Of a DNA stretch of 64,000 bases, positions 8,870 through 21,078 are shown piece after piece. This DNA comes from Drosophila persimilis (Eukaryota; Arthropoda; Insecta; Diptera; Drosophilidae): contig NW_020825289.1 of NCBI RefSeq assembly GCF_003286085.1, positions 1,674,001 to 1,738,000 of the forward strand, given 5' to 3'. Under the pieces are notes generated by a model. It saw nothing but the letters and a program-made list of their open reading frames with translations. It had not been told where the DNA came from and made no database searches. The position numbers and the translations under genes were made by a program. Each line of letters begins with the position of its first letter. The first letter of the stretch is position 1.

Positions 8870-11195
8870 GCTTTCGCTTTCAATTGATGTAGGTGATGCA
8901 AAAGCCGTGAAGCAGAGACACTTCCCTGTATTTCCTGCGGTAGAGAAATTGTTATATGCGGAGATAGATCGGATGCTCAGCTTAAGGGTGATAGAGGAAT
9001 CCGATAGTGCGTGGTCATCACCGGTAGTATTGGTGCAGAAGCCAGGTAAGGTAAGGCTATGTTTAGATAGTAGGAAAGTTAATGCGGTGACCAAAAAGGA
9101 CGCGGATCCGTTACCACAAATTGATGGGATTCTAGGACGTCTTCCTAAGGCGTTGTTTATTTCGAGCCTGGATCTTAAGGATGCCTATTGGCAAGTTCCC
9201 TTAGAGCTGAACTCACGCGGGGAAACCTCTCTACCAGTATAAGGTAATGCCTTTTGGTCTCACTAATGCTTCGCAGACCATGACAAGGCTGATGGACAAG
9301 GTAATTCCGGCCAGTTTAAGAAATTAAGTTTTTGTGTACCTGGACGACCTCTTGATTGTGTCGGACAGTTTTGAGTCACAACGGAGGGTGTTGAGTGAAG
9401 TGGCAAGTTACATAAAAGCGGCACGGTTAACGCTGAATGTGGAGAAAAGCAAGTTTTGCATGAATAAGATTAGATTTCGGCCATGTCCGATTTGCCTTTG
9501 CCAAAATCCCTAAAGTCGCTGCGTCGTTTCCTAGGTATGGTAGGCTGGTACAGGAAGTTTATAATTTATAATTTATATAATTTTAGCGAACCATTCTATG
9601 TTCACTGTGACGCTAGCAAGACAGGCGTTGGGGGAGTGCTGGTGCAGAGGACGCCTGAAGGGGACGAATATCCGATTGCGTTTGTATCGAAAAAACTCAA
9701 CAAAGCCCAAAAGAATTATTCGGTCACCGAACAAGAATGTCTGGCCGCAATAGTTTGCATAAATAGGTTCAGAGCTTACATCGAGGGGCATGAATTTACT
9801 GTGATCACTGATCACGCCTCTTTAAAGTGGCTCATGTCACAAACTGACTTACACTCACGTCTAGCCCGATGGGCATTAAAGCTGCAGAGTTTCTCGTTTA
9901 AAATCGAGCATCGTAGCGGCAGGCTTAATGTGGTTCCGGATGCTCTTTCTCGCGTAAATGAGGAGGAAGTGGCGACTCTAGACGCGAGCAATGGGTTGTT
10001 GGTGGATTTGGAATCGCGAAAATTCAAGGCAGAAGATTACGTGGAGATCGTAGAAAGGGTTAGGGCCAATATTGATAAGTTGTCAGATCTCAAAATTGTA
10101 GATAACTTGTTGTATCATAGGTCAGATCACGCAACAGGAGAGGTGCTACATGATGTGTTCATTTGGAAACTCTGGATTCCTCAAGGGTTAGTGGTTGACG
10201 TTTTGCGTAACGCGCACGACAATCCACTGGCTTCCCATGGAGGCATTCACAAAACCCTAGAAAGGATACGGCGGTATTATTACTGGCCTGGTTTGGATGC
10301 CGATGCGAAGAAGTATATCCAGGCTTGTGATGTCTGCAAGACCACCAAGCCCCCCAACACAGCGTTTCTTCCAGAAATTATATGTAGATTTCCTGGGGCC
10401 ATATCCCCGTTCAAGAAGTGGACATATAGGCATCTTTATCGTCCTCGATCACTATTCTAAATATGTGTTTCTGAAGGCAGTGAAGAAGTTGAACGCGGAC
10501 GTGGTAGTCAAATACATGCAGGAAGATCTTTTTCATGCTTTCGGGGTTCCGGAGACCATAGTATCCGACAATGGTACACAATATAAGTCGGAGGCATTCC
10601 AAAAGCTACTCCGGGAATATAAAGTTTCGCACACTCTCACGGCCCAGTACGCACCCCAAGCTAATGCTTCCGAACGTGTAAAACGCTCGGTGATTGCAGC
10701 AATCCGATCTTATGTACACGAGGATCAGAAGGACTGGGACGAGCACCTCAGCAGTATTTGCTGCGCATTGCGTTCGGCGGTGCATACGAGTCGGAATGCA
10801 TCTCCTTATTATATGGTGTTCGGACAGCATTTCATCACTTCCGGGGCAAGCTTCTGAGAGCATTGCGGTTGGTGGACGACAGGTCAGCAGTTTTCTCTCG
10901 GGAGGATTCATTCGACTTGGTTCGAAGCAAAGCTCTAGAAGTCATGAAAAAACAAAATGATAAGAATGAACGGCAAACTTACGGTCGAGAGACATTTCCT
11001 ACGATGTCGGCCAGGAGGTGTTCCGAAGAAATTTCAGGCAGAGAAATTTTCAATCAGGGTACAGTGCGAAGTTGGGTCCGCCCTTTCTGAAGGCCAGGGT
11101 CAAAAAGAAGATAGGGCAGGCCTACTATGAGTTAGAGGATTTGCAGTGTCGTTACGTAGGACGGTTTCACGCGAAAGATCTTCGTCAGTAAACCA
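8870..11195 (+). pseudogene. Gypsy pol remnant (RT, RNase H, integrase)
   Basis: Recognisable landmarks are KPGKVRLCLDSRKVN and SSLDLKDAYWQVPLE in RT, a YLDDLLIV-type catalytic box near 9338-9361, FYVHCDASKTGVGGVL in RNase H, HGGIHKTLERIRRYYYWPG and CDVCK in the integrase zinc finger, and DFLGPYPRS, VSDNGTQYKS and YAPQANASERV in the integrase core. The end has the LGPPFLKARVKKKIG and YELEDLQ blocks. It is a fossil with several breaks. Confidence 0.8.
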
Positions 11196-11251
11196 ACTGC
11201 TTCAAGCTGTCCTGTTATCATTCTTGGGAGACCCCAAAGCCTGTTCTTTTG

Positions 11252-11270
11252 GGGACGGGGGGGGGGGGCT
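11252..11270 (+). other. Polypurine tract
   Basis: GGGGACGG followed by a long G run, directly before the TGTAAAGG start of the candidate 3' LTR. This is where plus-strand DNA synthesis of an LTR element is primed. Confidence 0.6.
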
Positions 11271-11271
11271 T

Positions 11272-12494
11272 TGTAAAGGAAATTCGGAGTTTTTTTTGGG
11301 GCGCCATCTAGTGCTCAGAGTGGCAGACGAACGATGGGTCAAGGGAAAACCAAAAAGGCGTTAACAGGTCAAAACGTCAGGCTATCTCGGCTGAAAATGC
11401 ATCCATGGACCTGTTAGAGGATTTGCCGCCAGAACGTTGGCGTCCCTATTGGCTATTCCCTCGTGAAATTGAGTCAATTGAGTCGGTTGCACATCGGAAA
11501 AGGAAAAAGAAAGAATTTAGCAACAGAAAAACTCTAGGAGTTTCTTTGCGAGGTTCTTTGTTGAAGGCGAGTGGGCTATTCAGTCGTAAGAAGCAGTATA
11601 GCGCTGAGTCCGATTGGGGTAAGTGCTGCGTGAAAAGAAGAGAAGAAAATATCAAAGAGTTGTCCCATTTGTAGTCTTGGCGCTTAGTAAACCGAGTTAA
11701 TCAGTGCGGATTCGATCGTCCAAGGAAGCCAGCCCGCAAACAACAGCAGCTGCAAGCCTAACAAAGTGGCTTTTAAACCTTTGGGATTGTCTGAAAAGCG
11801 CTCAGCCATCGGAGAAGAGAGCGTGGAAGCAGAGGGAGATGACATTTGGGGAGCGCTCGGTCCCCCCAAGCGGCTAGCTTCCCGAGTCGTTGGGTAATCC
11901 ACTTTAGTAATCGAGAGCGACGCGTTAGATAAGAAGGGCCCGTCCCTTGGTCGCGAGCAGATCGGCGGAGAGAAAGTCTCGATCTAACACAGTCGGAGAT
12001 TGGCTGTTGGCCTTTTCTTTGCATTTGCGAACTTTTCACCTGCAGAAGCAGTGGAAAGAATTTGTGCTCTTCCCTTTCGCCCCGGAGGTGGAATGGAAGC
12101 AAAGATAACAGAGGGAGAAAGAGAATAGGAGAGAAGAGGGAGCAACGGATTGACGGAATAATTGTATTTGCGATTGTAATTGTGTAATTAATTATGGTTT
12201 TTATGCGGAGTTAATTAGGAGAGAATTAGATTTGATTCCGGTAGTGGCTTCTCGTGACTCTCGCCGATCTGCGAACATGATTTCCCCCAACCTTGTGCCC
12301 ATTTAAGTGTTTTTTCCACCACAGCAGCTTTAGGTACTCATCGAGGAAAGCGCTTTCGCCGATAGAGCCATAAACTGGAGAAAAGGTATGAGTGGACATT
12401 GAGTAAATTCTGTTATTAATAAATTAAAACGTGAAACAAGGGAACTAGGGCCGATCGGTGAGTGAGAGGGCCCACTCGAGTTGAGTTCGTAACA
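11272..12494 (+). repeat. Candidate 3' LTR (about 1.2 kb) of gypsy element
   Basis: Begins TGTAAAGG just after the polypurine tract and ends ..GTTCGTAACA, giving TG..CA ends. The length is like Osvaldo LTRs. No second copy exists in the window, so the right edge is inferred from the CA end and from a change to sequence that later continues across the BEL-B insertion. Short open frames inside are not supported as genes. Confidence 0.5.
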
Positions 12495-12605
12495 TTACGG
12501 AGTCAGCAAGCAGATTAGCTTGTCCATTACGGACTTGTTTAGAATAGCATGTGTATGACACATAGCCAATTATTTTTAGGAATTTTATACACATATTTCA
12601 TTTAG
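12495..12605. repeat. LTR-like sequence, left piece
   Basis: Flanks BEL-B; the other side resumes at 17424 after the TTTAG duplication. See the entry for 17424-17923. Confidence 0.4.
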
Positions 12606-12916
12606 TGAAAAATTAGAAGAGTTTTTCTAATTGAATTACCGAAAACTTTGGGTGGCTGTAATTTAAATTATTTATTCGGCGGGGCGAAAAATTGATACGC
12701 TCGATCTAGTTCAAGGTTGGCGAACGACTATATTTTCTTCACAATTCAAATCTCTTACTCTAGCTAACCTACGGTGGCAAAGCGGGGCGAATTCGCCAAG
12801 AGCGAGAGAGCGAGCGTTTATTGCGCTCCCGCTTTGCCCTAGCCTAACTTACACTAGACTTCATAATTACGACCAAATAAAGAATAATCGCCGCATAGAA
12901 TGAAGGTCACGCAACA
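12606..12916 (-). repeat. 3' LTR of BEL-B
   Basis: TGAAAAATTAG..GGTCACGCAACA on the plus strand (TGTTGCGTGACC..CTAATTTTTCA on the minus). Pairs with 17147-17423. Confidence 0.9.
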
Positions 12917-14848
12917 CCGGCCCCGTTGAACGCCTGCATCGGCTTCAACACATTGGGAGCGGCGCCAACTTGTGTATGGCCCGCCGGCGATGAGCGACCC
13001 GCCTGTCAGCAGGTGTTAGGGCCTCGCCGTCGCTTGGATCTTGGCTGATGGCTCCCAGCGGCCTCGAGTTCATTATGGCCTCGATGCCGACGAGGACTGT
13101 GGCGAGCTCTTCGACGGTTAGGAGCGCGCTGCCTACTGCCCGTAGGAGTACGCTCTTGGCAGTTTGTGCTCGTGGGCCGACATGAAAATTCGAATGGTGC
13201 AGATGACGAATATAGCTTCGCACGAATTGCGAGCGCTTAGTCAAAAGCAGAGGAAACTTGGCATCATATGATATAGGAACTTTGGCTAGTCGCCCCCCCA
13301 CTCGCAACAACGAAAAGTTGCACCAAGGCCCTGTGTCTTCATGGATGAATGAGTTCAACCGCTGAAGACTAGGACCAATTGTAGATCCTTTCCTAACTTT
13401 TTCGATTTCTCCGTGATACTCGTGATGCTGGACGATTTCGACAATTTTATAAAATGCTTCATTGTATTAAGTCGGTGAGATAGTTTTTTCGAAATTTAGG
13501 CTTGGGTCTTTATATTTTCTTATAAAGCGGAACACATACACGAACACTCTAAGCAGTTGGAGGTGTGACGAGAATCCCTCGATGACATCCAACAGCTCCG
13601 AACTTCGCACAGCCGCGGTCAGACCGACCGCAGTCTTCCTCTTTTCCAGCTGAAGATCATCGGAGTGTTCGAAATGAGCGTTCTTGGGCCAGTTTTCTTC
13701 TTCCTCTTTCAGAAAAAATGTTTCTTCGAACCAAATTGACTGAACGATTTCGTCGACGTCACAACCTTTTGAGACAATATCTGCTGGGTTCTGTTTCGTG
13801 GGTACATGACGCCACGTAGCATCATCTGACCACTCTTGAATCTCAGTCACTGTACTTGAAACGAATGTCGACAACGACGATGGATGAGACCGGAGCTCTG
13901 AATCCGACCAATAAACGACTCGTTCAATGGGCTCGTTTAATAGGGGCTTGATTCTGTGACATAGATCTGCGAAAAGGTGAGCGTCACATAACTCAAGCCT
14001 TGGGAGCGTTTTGGGTTTGAGCGGAGCTACTTTGGATTTCGAAGTCAACAAAGATATTTTTAAACCTTCTGCAGCACGCTCCATAGGCTCTCATGGAGGC
14101 GTCAGCAAAGGCATGTATTTGAATCGGTGACATCGGATCGGAATACACAAACCGAGATATGGATATGTCTTCCAATTGAGATAGTGTATTTTTCAACTTA
14201 TTCCACGCTGTTTCCAAATGCTGCGGGATCGACTCATCCCATTCTAGTTTGTTTAGCCAAAGCTCCTGCAATAGGATCTTGCCTTTTATAAAGATAGGAC
14301 TTAATAAACCAAGGGGGTCAAACAACTTTGATGTCACCGATAGTATGTTCCGTTTTGTCGCTCGGAGACCCATAACTGAATTGTCAATTTTGAACTTAAA
14401 GGCATCGTCAGTAGGTAACCATGAGATTCCTAACGCCTTTGTCGACTCTGAATCCGAGATTGTTATGGGTTTGGCTGTGCTCTCAGATGCGGTGATCTCG
14501 GGTGAGTTTGAAAACCACTTAGTCAACTCAAACCCTGTGGTCTGAAGAACCTGAGACACTTCGGACTTAATTGCCCTTACCTCCCCTACGCATGCAGCAC
14601 CAGTCAACAAGTCATCGACGTAAAAGTCGGACCCAATAACGTTAGCAGCTCTAGGGAATGAGAGCTTCGCAGACTCACTCAACCTTTTCAAACACCGGAT
14701 AGCTAAGAATGTTGAGCTTGTATAATCAGATTCAGAAGGGTGATAACCAAAAATTGATTTCAGGATGCAAAAATCAAAGGAGAACTCACTACCATTTATT
14801 CGCAACTTCACCCCTGTGTGTATTTTTTCCTTTACTTGAGAGTTAGAT
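12917..14848 (-). pseudogene. BEL-B pol remnant
   Basis: Minus-strand pol pieces closely matching BEL-A: RT with DFYVDDLLTGAACV, the GISWLPTDDAFKF connection, the RNase H start (HAFADASMRAYGA), KQNPADIVSKGCDV, LLRVGGRLA, and the end of integrase (NSRPLGAISQDPSDGEALTP, IHKLAPLPMC). Large sections are gone, including most of the integrase core. Fossil. Confidence 0.85.
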
Positions 14849-16290
14849 TCACCAATTCCAAGTTAATACAGGACTCCTCTCTACGGATCTGTAAGCGATT
14901 AGCGAGGTCCTCGGTAACGAAATTTGTTTGTGATCCAGTGTCGAGCAGAGCTCTGACCCGAATGTGTTCACCGCTCTTAGTTCGGACGCTGTAGCCAGAA
15001 AAACCCTGTCCAACGCTGTCGCATGCAAAACATGTGACGTGGAAGGTTGATTCTGATTTGATGGAGGAGAAGGACTCTCTTGGGGTGGTGGCAACGCGAG
15101 ACTATTAGCCGACACTGTGTATCGATGCAATAATGTATGATGTGAGCGGCTGCACACTCGACATTTATTGGCTTTGCATTTTACAACAGCGTGGCCTTTT
15201 CGCAGACAATTAATGCATAGGGATACCGACTTAGCAAACTCAAACCTTTGCATCACCGAGAGACGCGAAAATGAAGGGCAATTTGACACTACATGGTCTC
15301 CTGAATTGCAGTAGCTACAAGTTTGCTGAGTTCTACTGTTGGTGGAAGTGGAAGAACAAGCAAATGAACTGCGATTATGTTGCTTGCTTGGCATGACTTT
15401 GTCTTGCCTTGGCTTGGTCGATTCTTCAGCAGACAGATGCTGGTATCGACGATTCAAGACTTTCTCAAAGTCGGACCAAAGCGGCAACTTCTCATAAGTA
15501 AGCTGTTCATCCCACTTTTGTTTCGTCACTGGGTCGACTCTGTTTAAAACGAGATGAATGAGCATTGCATTCGAAATTGTTGTATCATCTCCGATCGACA
15601 GTAACGATCCGTAAATCGACGAAACAGTATCGATTAGAGTTCTTAGAGATGATGCAGATTGATGCGACATTCTCGGCAGATTGAACAATGTGGAGATATT
15701 ATTCGTGAAAATCAAATAATCGTTGTCATACACTCGTTTTAGGCCAGCCATGGCCTTTTCATAATTTGCCTCGGTGACTTGGAACGCCTTTATTGTTCCT
15801 AATGCTTCATCAGAGAGGCACGAAATCAAATGATTAAATTTTTCGATCACCGGTATGCTGTTGTCGCTATGGACTAGTCTTTCAAAAAGGCTAATGAAAT
15901 TTTTGAATTCCGAGTGTTTACCACTAAATTTGGGTAATGCCAATTTCGGAAGCCTAGCATGAGTTGGGGCTGAAGAAGACACTGGCTTCGTCTCGCTTGC
16001 TGCATCAAAGGCGGCGATAAGCGACATTATCTTTCCTTTGGTGACAATTATCAGCTCTTCCAACTCGGCTGCATATGCATCATCACCTGTTATGTCCTCG
16101 ATTTGCTCCTGCAAATGGTTAGCCTTTTCAATTGAAGCATTCAAACAATCTAATCTACATTGTAATTCCGGTAATTGCAAAGGAATCGACCCTTGATCTA
16201 ATCGATCCTCTAAGTGGCGAATGCATTTTACTCGACTTTTGAGCTTAATCTTTAAGTCTTCAAGAGTGGATTTACTGTTTTCTGCCATAG
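14849..16290 (-). pseudogene. BEL-B gag region
   Basis: Minus-strand frame nearly identical to BEL-A Gag from its MAE..K start near 16290. An N-terminal coiled segment is followed by the conserved BEL Gag block (LPKLALPKFSGKHSEFKNF) and zinc knuckles of CX2C type (CSYCNSGDH, CINCLRKGH, CRVCSRSHH). It would package element RNA. It runs into the protease start, where it is broken. Confidence 0.85.
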
Positions 16291-16439
16291 TATTTGTGTA
16301 TGAAGATTTTACGCAACAATCCACTATTATTTCTATTTATTTATTTATTATTATTAATATTTTTTTTTTTTTTTTTTTAAATGTTTGAACGAGAACGATA
16401 ATCGAAAACGAATTTTAATTGAATGTCGAGGCACGAGGT

Positions 16440-16575
16440 ATCAAGGGAAAGAGTAGTTGCAAGTGACGGCCGAAAACAATATACTCCTTAGATACAGGGT
16501 AGCGCGTCACTTGGCAAGTAACAGCCGAAAACAATATACCCGTTAGATACAGGGTAGCGCGTCACTTGGCGCACC
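16440..16575 (-). repeat. 55-bp leader repeats, two units (BEL-B)
   Basis: Two copies of the unit containing GGCCGAAAACAATATAC..AGATACAGGGTAGCGCGTCACTTG (plus-strand view). BEL-A has three units at 28690-28855. Confidence 0.85.
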
Positions 16576-17130
16576 GTTAAGCTCAAGAGCGGCAACGAAA
16601 ATTCTCCCAACAAATACAACGCAAGCAGCAGTGGAGAAGCGAAAACGAAACAGTGATTGCAGTAAACGAAAGATGTATGTACATATAACGGTTGCGTCCA
16701 AATAGCGGTTCACATATGTCTGTATGTGTCGATATGTATGTATTTATGTTTGTTTAGTTATATTTATTCAATTACTAATAAAATGCATGCAATCAAGCTG
16801 TACTATATGTATATCATACGTCTGTGCCTAGAATTGAAGGTGATATGCACTGTTTTCAGCACAAGACACCTCAAAGAGAGATCTGAATGTCTTTTGCTCA
16901 GTCTTCAATTTTCTGCACAAATACCTCTGATTCCTCTTTTGGATCTTTGAATCCAACTGCTACTTTCCTGTCTTTATCGCAGGGCATCCCTCGGGCCGAC
17001 GCGATGATATTATGCAAATTGATTGCCGATTACACACACACACGACGCGGGCAACGAATATGTTTTGCATATACTGCAATTTCTTGTGTCACTGTCACTT
17101 ATTGTTGTTGCCTATAATTCACTTTACAGT

Positions 17131-17146
17131 CCACCCGGGGGCGCCA
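17131..17146 (-). other. Primer-binding site of BEL-B
   Basis: On the minus strand TGGCGCCCCCGGGTGG directly follows the 5' LTR, the place where a tRNA 3' end (CCA) pairs to start reverse transcription. The same 16 bases follow the 5' LTR of BEL-A. Confidence 0.7.
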
Positions 17147-17423
17147 TGAAAAATTAGAAGAGTTTTTCTAATTGAATTACCGAAAACTTTGGGTGGCTGT
17201 AATTTAAATTATTTATTCGGCGGGGCGAGAAATTGATACGCTCGATCTAGTTCAAGGTTGGCGAACAACTATATTTTTTTCACAATTCAAATCTCTTACT
17301 CTAGCTAACCTATGGTGGCAAAGCGGGGCGAATTCGCCAAGAGCGAGAGAGCGAGCTTTTATTGCGCTCCCGCTTTGACCTAGCCTAACTTACACTAGAC
17401 TTCATAATTAAGGTCACGCAACA
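17147..17423 (-). repeat. 5' LTR of BEL-B
   Basis: 277 bp with the same termini as 12606-12916. It lacks a 34-bp stretch present in the partner. Confidence 0.9.
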
Positions 17424-17923
17424 TTTAGCTATTCTTCCAATGTGAGTGATTATATCATGGTATTTGCGGGTAATGTTATTGTTTTAACCAGTAAGTGAAT
17501 AAACTTTATAATGTAGTAGCCGCTTTGCTTTCGCTGGCAAACTCCCCATGTATGACGCCCAGGACAAAGGGGCCATTCCGTCATTAGATCGAACGGCTTG
17601 GAATGGCCATGGTAGGGTGGGCGACACGACCTCGACAACACCAGAGGCGGAGTTGAGATATCTTTCTAGCACACATCTATAATTCTATTCAGGGATAAAC
17701 AGTGTCTCCCGGTTAAGCATTTTCGTCGTGACACGCTACTATATACTATACTACTATACTATACTATATAATGCGTATAAGCCACCAGTAGGGGGGGGCA
17801 GGAACATCACTCCAATAGCCGACGAGCAGAGGCCCGAAACCCAAAGCGTATGCTTCCCTTCGCTGAATAACAGCTAGCCTGGCAGAATTTATATACACAG
17901 ACATGCGTAGGTGACACGTTACA
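17424..17923. repeat. LTR-like sequence, right piece, ending ACACGTTACA
   Basis: Together with 12495-12605 this looks like the site BEL-B landed in. It shares an ordered set of short blocks with 43750-44742 (AAAGGGGCCAT, GGTGGGC, AGCCGACGAGC, and the end ACACGTTACA), so both may be LTRs of one diverged family. No coding sequence. A TATACTATACTAC microsatellite lies at about 17740-17770. Confidence 0.4.
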
Positions 17924-18165
17924 ATCGTTGGAGCTCTCCAGTGCCAATTATTGTGCGGCTCTAGATAAACGTTTCACGTAATAACAAAAGATTCTTGTTT
18001 TTTAGGCACACATCAAAAAGATTCTTGGGCTCAAGAGAGTAGACTGGCCTTCTGCAGTCATTTACATGCATACATGGAGCGGTTGTGTCTGGGCTGGGCG
18101 TTGCCAGCGTTTCTAATGAGGTATCCACCATAAGCATTTGTATGTATTCTCGCACCTCTGCTTAC

Positions 18166-20235
18166 ACAACCAAGTATGGCATTAAATGTATCCGATTGGA
18201 GTATTCCATCTAACATTCAGCTTGCCGATGATGCAGTTTTCAATCCTCCACGGTATAATCTCCTCATTGGTGCGAGCGTTTTTTATGATCTCCTCTGAGT
18301 ACGGGAAATCAAATTCTTCTGGCCTGCCTTTTCTGCAGAAGACCCGGCTTGGGTGGATCGTATCTGGCGATGGACAGAAGGTTTCCATCTCGGCGCTTGC
18401 GGCAAGCTGAGATAAAAGCAAGGTCGGATAAAACTGTTTGTATGTTTTGGGAAGTCAAGAATTGTGTGGAGGTTGGCTTGTATACCAAAGAAGAATTAGA
18501 TTGTGAATCACTTTTCGTAAGCCACCTTTCACGGTTGCCAACAGGGGAGTATTCAGTTCGCCTGTCGCTAAAGAATATAACTGATCGCTCAGGAGAATCT
18601 TATGCTCATGCTTAACGACGGTTCATCAGTCTGGAGCGAAAACTGGAGCGTAATCTTACATTCAAGGAGCGGTATTCCGCCTTTATAAGGGATTTATACA
18701 TTGATTTGCATCATATGCACCAAGTCAACCCTGATTCCCGTAGCCTCTGCAAATATTACTTGCCTCATCACTTTGTCCTAAAGGAGGACAGTACGGCGAC
18801 AAACTCCGTGTCGTTTTCGATGGATTCGTAGCTACATCAACTGGATATTCTCTAAATGATGTAATGATGACAGGCCCTGTTATTCAGCCTGCATTGTTTA
18901 ACATATTGATTCGCTTCTGAACATATCCAGTCGCTCTGTTCCCAGTCATTTGTCTAGACACCGTCACATACGGGACGCGGTCCGCGCAATGCACCAGTTG
19001 GCCATCGACGAGGGTGAGTCCTACCCTCGTAGCTCAGCTACTCTGCGGGAGGAGTTTTACGTGGATGACCTTATTTCGGTAATTCGGTCGCACAGGTCAT
19101 GGACAAAATGCGACAAACTTCACCTTTACTGTAGGAAAGATTAAGACTTAGGAAATGGTGCTCCAGTCACCAGGAAGTACTTCAGGGAACCCCTGAAGAT
19201 GACATAGAGAAGTTCCTAAAGTTTAATGATGGAAGCGACATAGCCAAAACTATCGGCTTAGCGTGGGACCCTGCTTCGGATCAGCTGCTTTTTGTCCGCA
19301 CTGGACTAACTGGACTAACTCAAAGCCATCAAAGCGGTCGGTTTTATCTACGATTGCGCGGTTCTACGACCCTCTTGTATTGATAAATCCAGTCATTGTC
19401 AGGTGCAAAATCTTCCTTCAGCAGCTTTGGAGAGAAAATTTGGATTGGGATGAAAGCCTACCCTCAGCGTTGCATTCAACTTGGATGGACTTGAGAAATA
19501 GTTTGGAGCATTTCTCGGATCTCATTTCCTCGCTTGGTTCTTCGTTCTAGTGTGGCTACAGAAGTTCACAGCTTCTGGGATGCCAGCTTAGTATATGTCG
19601 TGTCCAAGGAAGCCCAGTCTTCGAGCCAGGTTTTGTGCTCAAAGTCACGAGTGGTGCCAATAAAGAATTTATCAATTCCTAGGCTGGAAAAACATGGAGC
19701 CCATTAGATTGCGAAAATCATGCAGAATGTAAAGGACTTGGGAATCTTTACAGGTCGGTTCTATTGCTGGTCGGATTCGTCAACAGCATTATCTTGGATT
19801 AGGGACGAGCCAGCTAAATTTCAAGTTTTCGTGGCAAATCGAGTGGCATCAATATAGGAGTTGGCGGCAACCATGGAATGGCGCTATGTTCCCACATCTT
19901 TAAATCCTGCTGATATTCTCTCGAGAGGCTCGCTTCATAGCCATCTTATCCATCTTATACTTCGTCTTAGGCATCCAGGACTCACCGTTTCTGATATTCG
20001 GCAAGGAACGCATCTTCTGATTCGACACATTCAGCTGGCAAATTCGTGGATGGACATAAAGGAGATTCGACGCAATGGTCAAGTCATGAAATCCACTTCT
20101 ATTAGTTCGGTCAACCCGTTCATCGATCATTCTAGACTACTACTACTTAGAGTTGGAGGTCGTCTTAGCAACTCATCGCTAGGATTTGACGCTCAGCACC
20201 CACAAATTCGGCTGGTGTTGAGGAACGCATAGCAA
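18166..20235 (+). mobile_element. Decayed BEL/Pao pol (plus strand)
   Basis: Successive BEL landmarks in order: end of the protease region (NVSDWSIPSNIQLAD, LIGASVFYDLL, RLGWIVSG), RT (LPTGEYSVRL, EEFYVDDLIS), the connection and RNase H (RSVLSTIARFYDP, YCWSDSSTALSWI), and the pre-integrase region (WRYVPTSLNPADILSRGS, LLLRVGGRLSNSS, FDAQHPQI). It stops before the integrase zinc finger. Heavily broken, many breaks, so old. It is a different BEL lineage from BEL-A. Confidence 0.8.
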
Positions 20236-20473
20236 GTCCATTGCTAAGCGAAAACAATCGTCAAAAGTGAGCAAGAAAAGAATGGAAGAGACAAAATTTG
20301 TATACATACATATTTTTATCGCCGGTGCGACGGCATTTTTCAGTACCAAATAGACATTAAACCGGACAAGAATACAAATAAATACAACAATCGAGACGGA
20401 TTCTTGTATAGTTTTTTGTTTTGGTGCTCATTGAAAATTTTTTACAATGGAACAATTAAATTGGATGCAACCG
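20236..20473. other. No feature recognised
   Basis: AT-rich sequence between the BEL pol remnant and the LTR at 20474. It may be leader of the LTR's parent element. Confidence 0.3.
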
Positions 20474-21078
20474 TAAGGGCGGCGTCGGGGGCGGCCTATC
20501 GTAGAGAGGTGGATCGGGGCTAGAATGGGCGTCGCTCGTCGTGCATACGAGACGGCTGCGTGGACTCGGGGCGGGGTGGCGTCGGTGCCTCGACTAATTG
20601 GAGTGAACTTACGCAATCGGTGTTTTTACTTCGATAATTTGACACTTTATTGTACTTATTAGTAGTTTAAATGAACTTATTTTACTTCGTCGCCGATGTC
20701 TTCTCGTGAGTTCCGGGTACCGCGTCTGTACTCCGGACCGGGTCTCTGCGTAAGTCGCTCTTTGGTTCTCGTCGCCGTCTTTTTATAGGCCCGTATTGCT
20801 GGGTCTGCGGGTTTAACGAATGCACTTCCGAGTCGGGGTGCACTTTGCCGTTCTTGGTCTTCCTCCGTCGATGAACCCGGAAGACCGCACTCGGCCGATG
20901 GCTTGGCCTGGAGTGGGGGAAAGTTCGCGTGACCTGATGTCTTTGGTCATCGTTATGGGGTTGGCGCGTGTTGATCGGTGGTTGCTTGCGAAGGGAGGCG
21001 TTGGTTGCGGGGTGTGGTGCGATGCTCTCATTATAAGTCGGGGGACGGATTGTATCGAAACCTTTTAGGTTCGTTACA
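20474..21078 (-). repeat. Solo LTR-like sequence (TGTAACGAACC family), longer copy
   Basis: Minus-strand reading: TGTAACGAACCTAAAAGG start, CCTATAAAAAGACGGCG TATA-like box, ACAATAAAGTGTC polyadenylation-type signal, and end near GACGCCGCCCTTA. Homologous to 5485-5859. No internal region is attached with confidence. Confidence 0.65.

Larger units (their letters stand above)
8470..12494 (+). mobile_element. Ty3/gypsy element, Osvaldo-like, 5' truncated
   Basis: Parts in order: end of Gag and a protease DTGA site (about 8480-8830), RT (about 8870-9480), RNase H (about 9580-9950; TDHASLKWL), integrase zinc finger (about 10240-10350), integrase core (about 10380-10850; SDNGTQY), a C-terminal GPY-type segment ending near 11195, a polypurine tract, and a candidate 3' LTR (11272-12494). 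The 5' LTR and most of gag are absent. Pol is broken in several places. The RT and integrase sequences and the long LTR resemble the Osvaldo/Ulysses lineage; this is a judgement from memory of the families. Confidence 0.8.
12606..17423 (-). mobile_element. BEL/Pao element copy BEL-B (minus strand)
   Basis: Complete at both ends: LTRs at 12606-12916 and 17147-17423 and a TTTAG target duplication (12601-12605 and 17424-17428). It is the same family as BEL-A (27618-34493) but 2 kb shorter, because parts of pol have been lost. Parts in minus-strand order: 5' LTR, primer site TGGCGCCCCCGGGTGG, leader with 55-bp repeats, gag, remnants of protease, RT, RNase H and integrase, 3' LTR. Broken, with several breaks. 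The two LTRs differ at roughly 2% plus a 34-bp indel, so it inserted well before BEL-A. Confidence 0.9.

Noticed and set aside
11405-12102. Short frames in the gypsy LTR
   Set aside because: No homology, no motif; LTRs of this type are non-coding.
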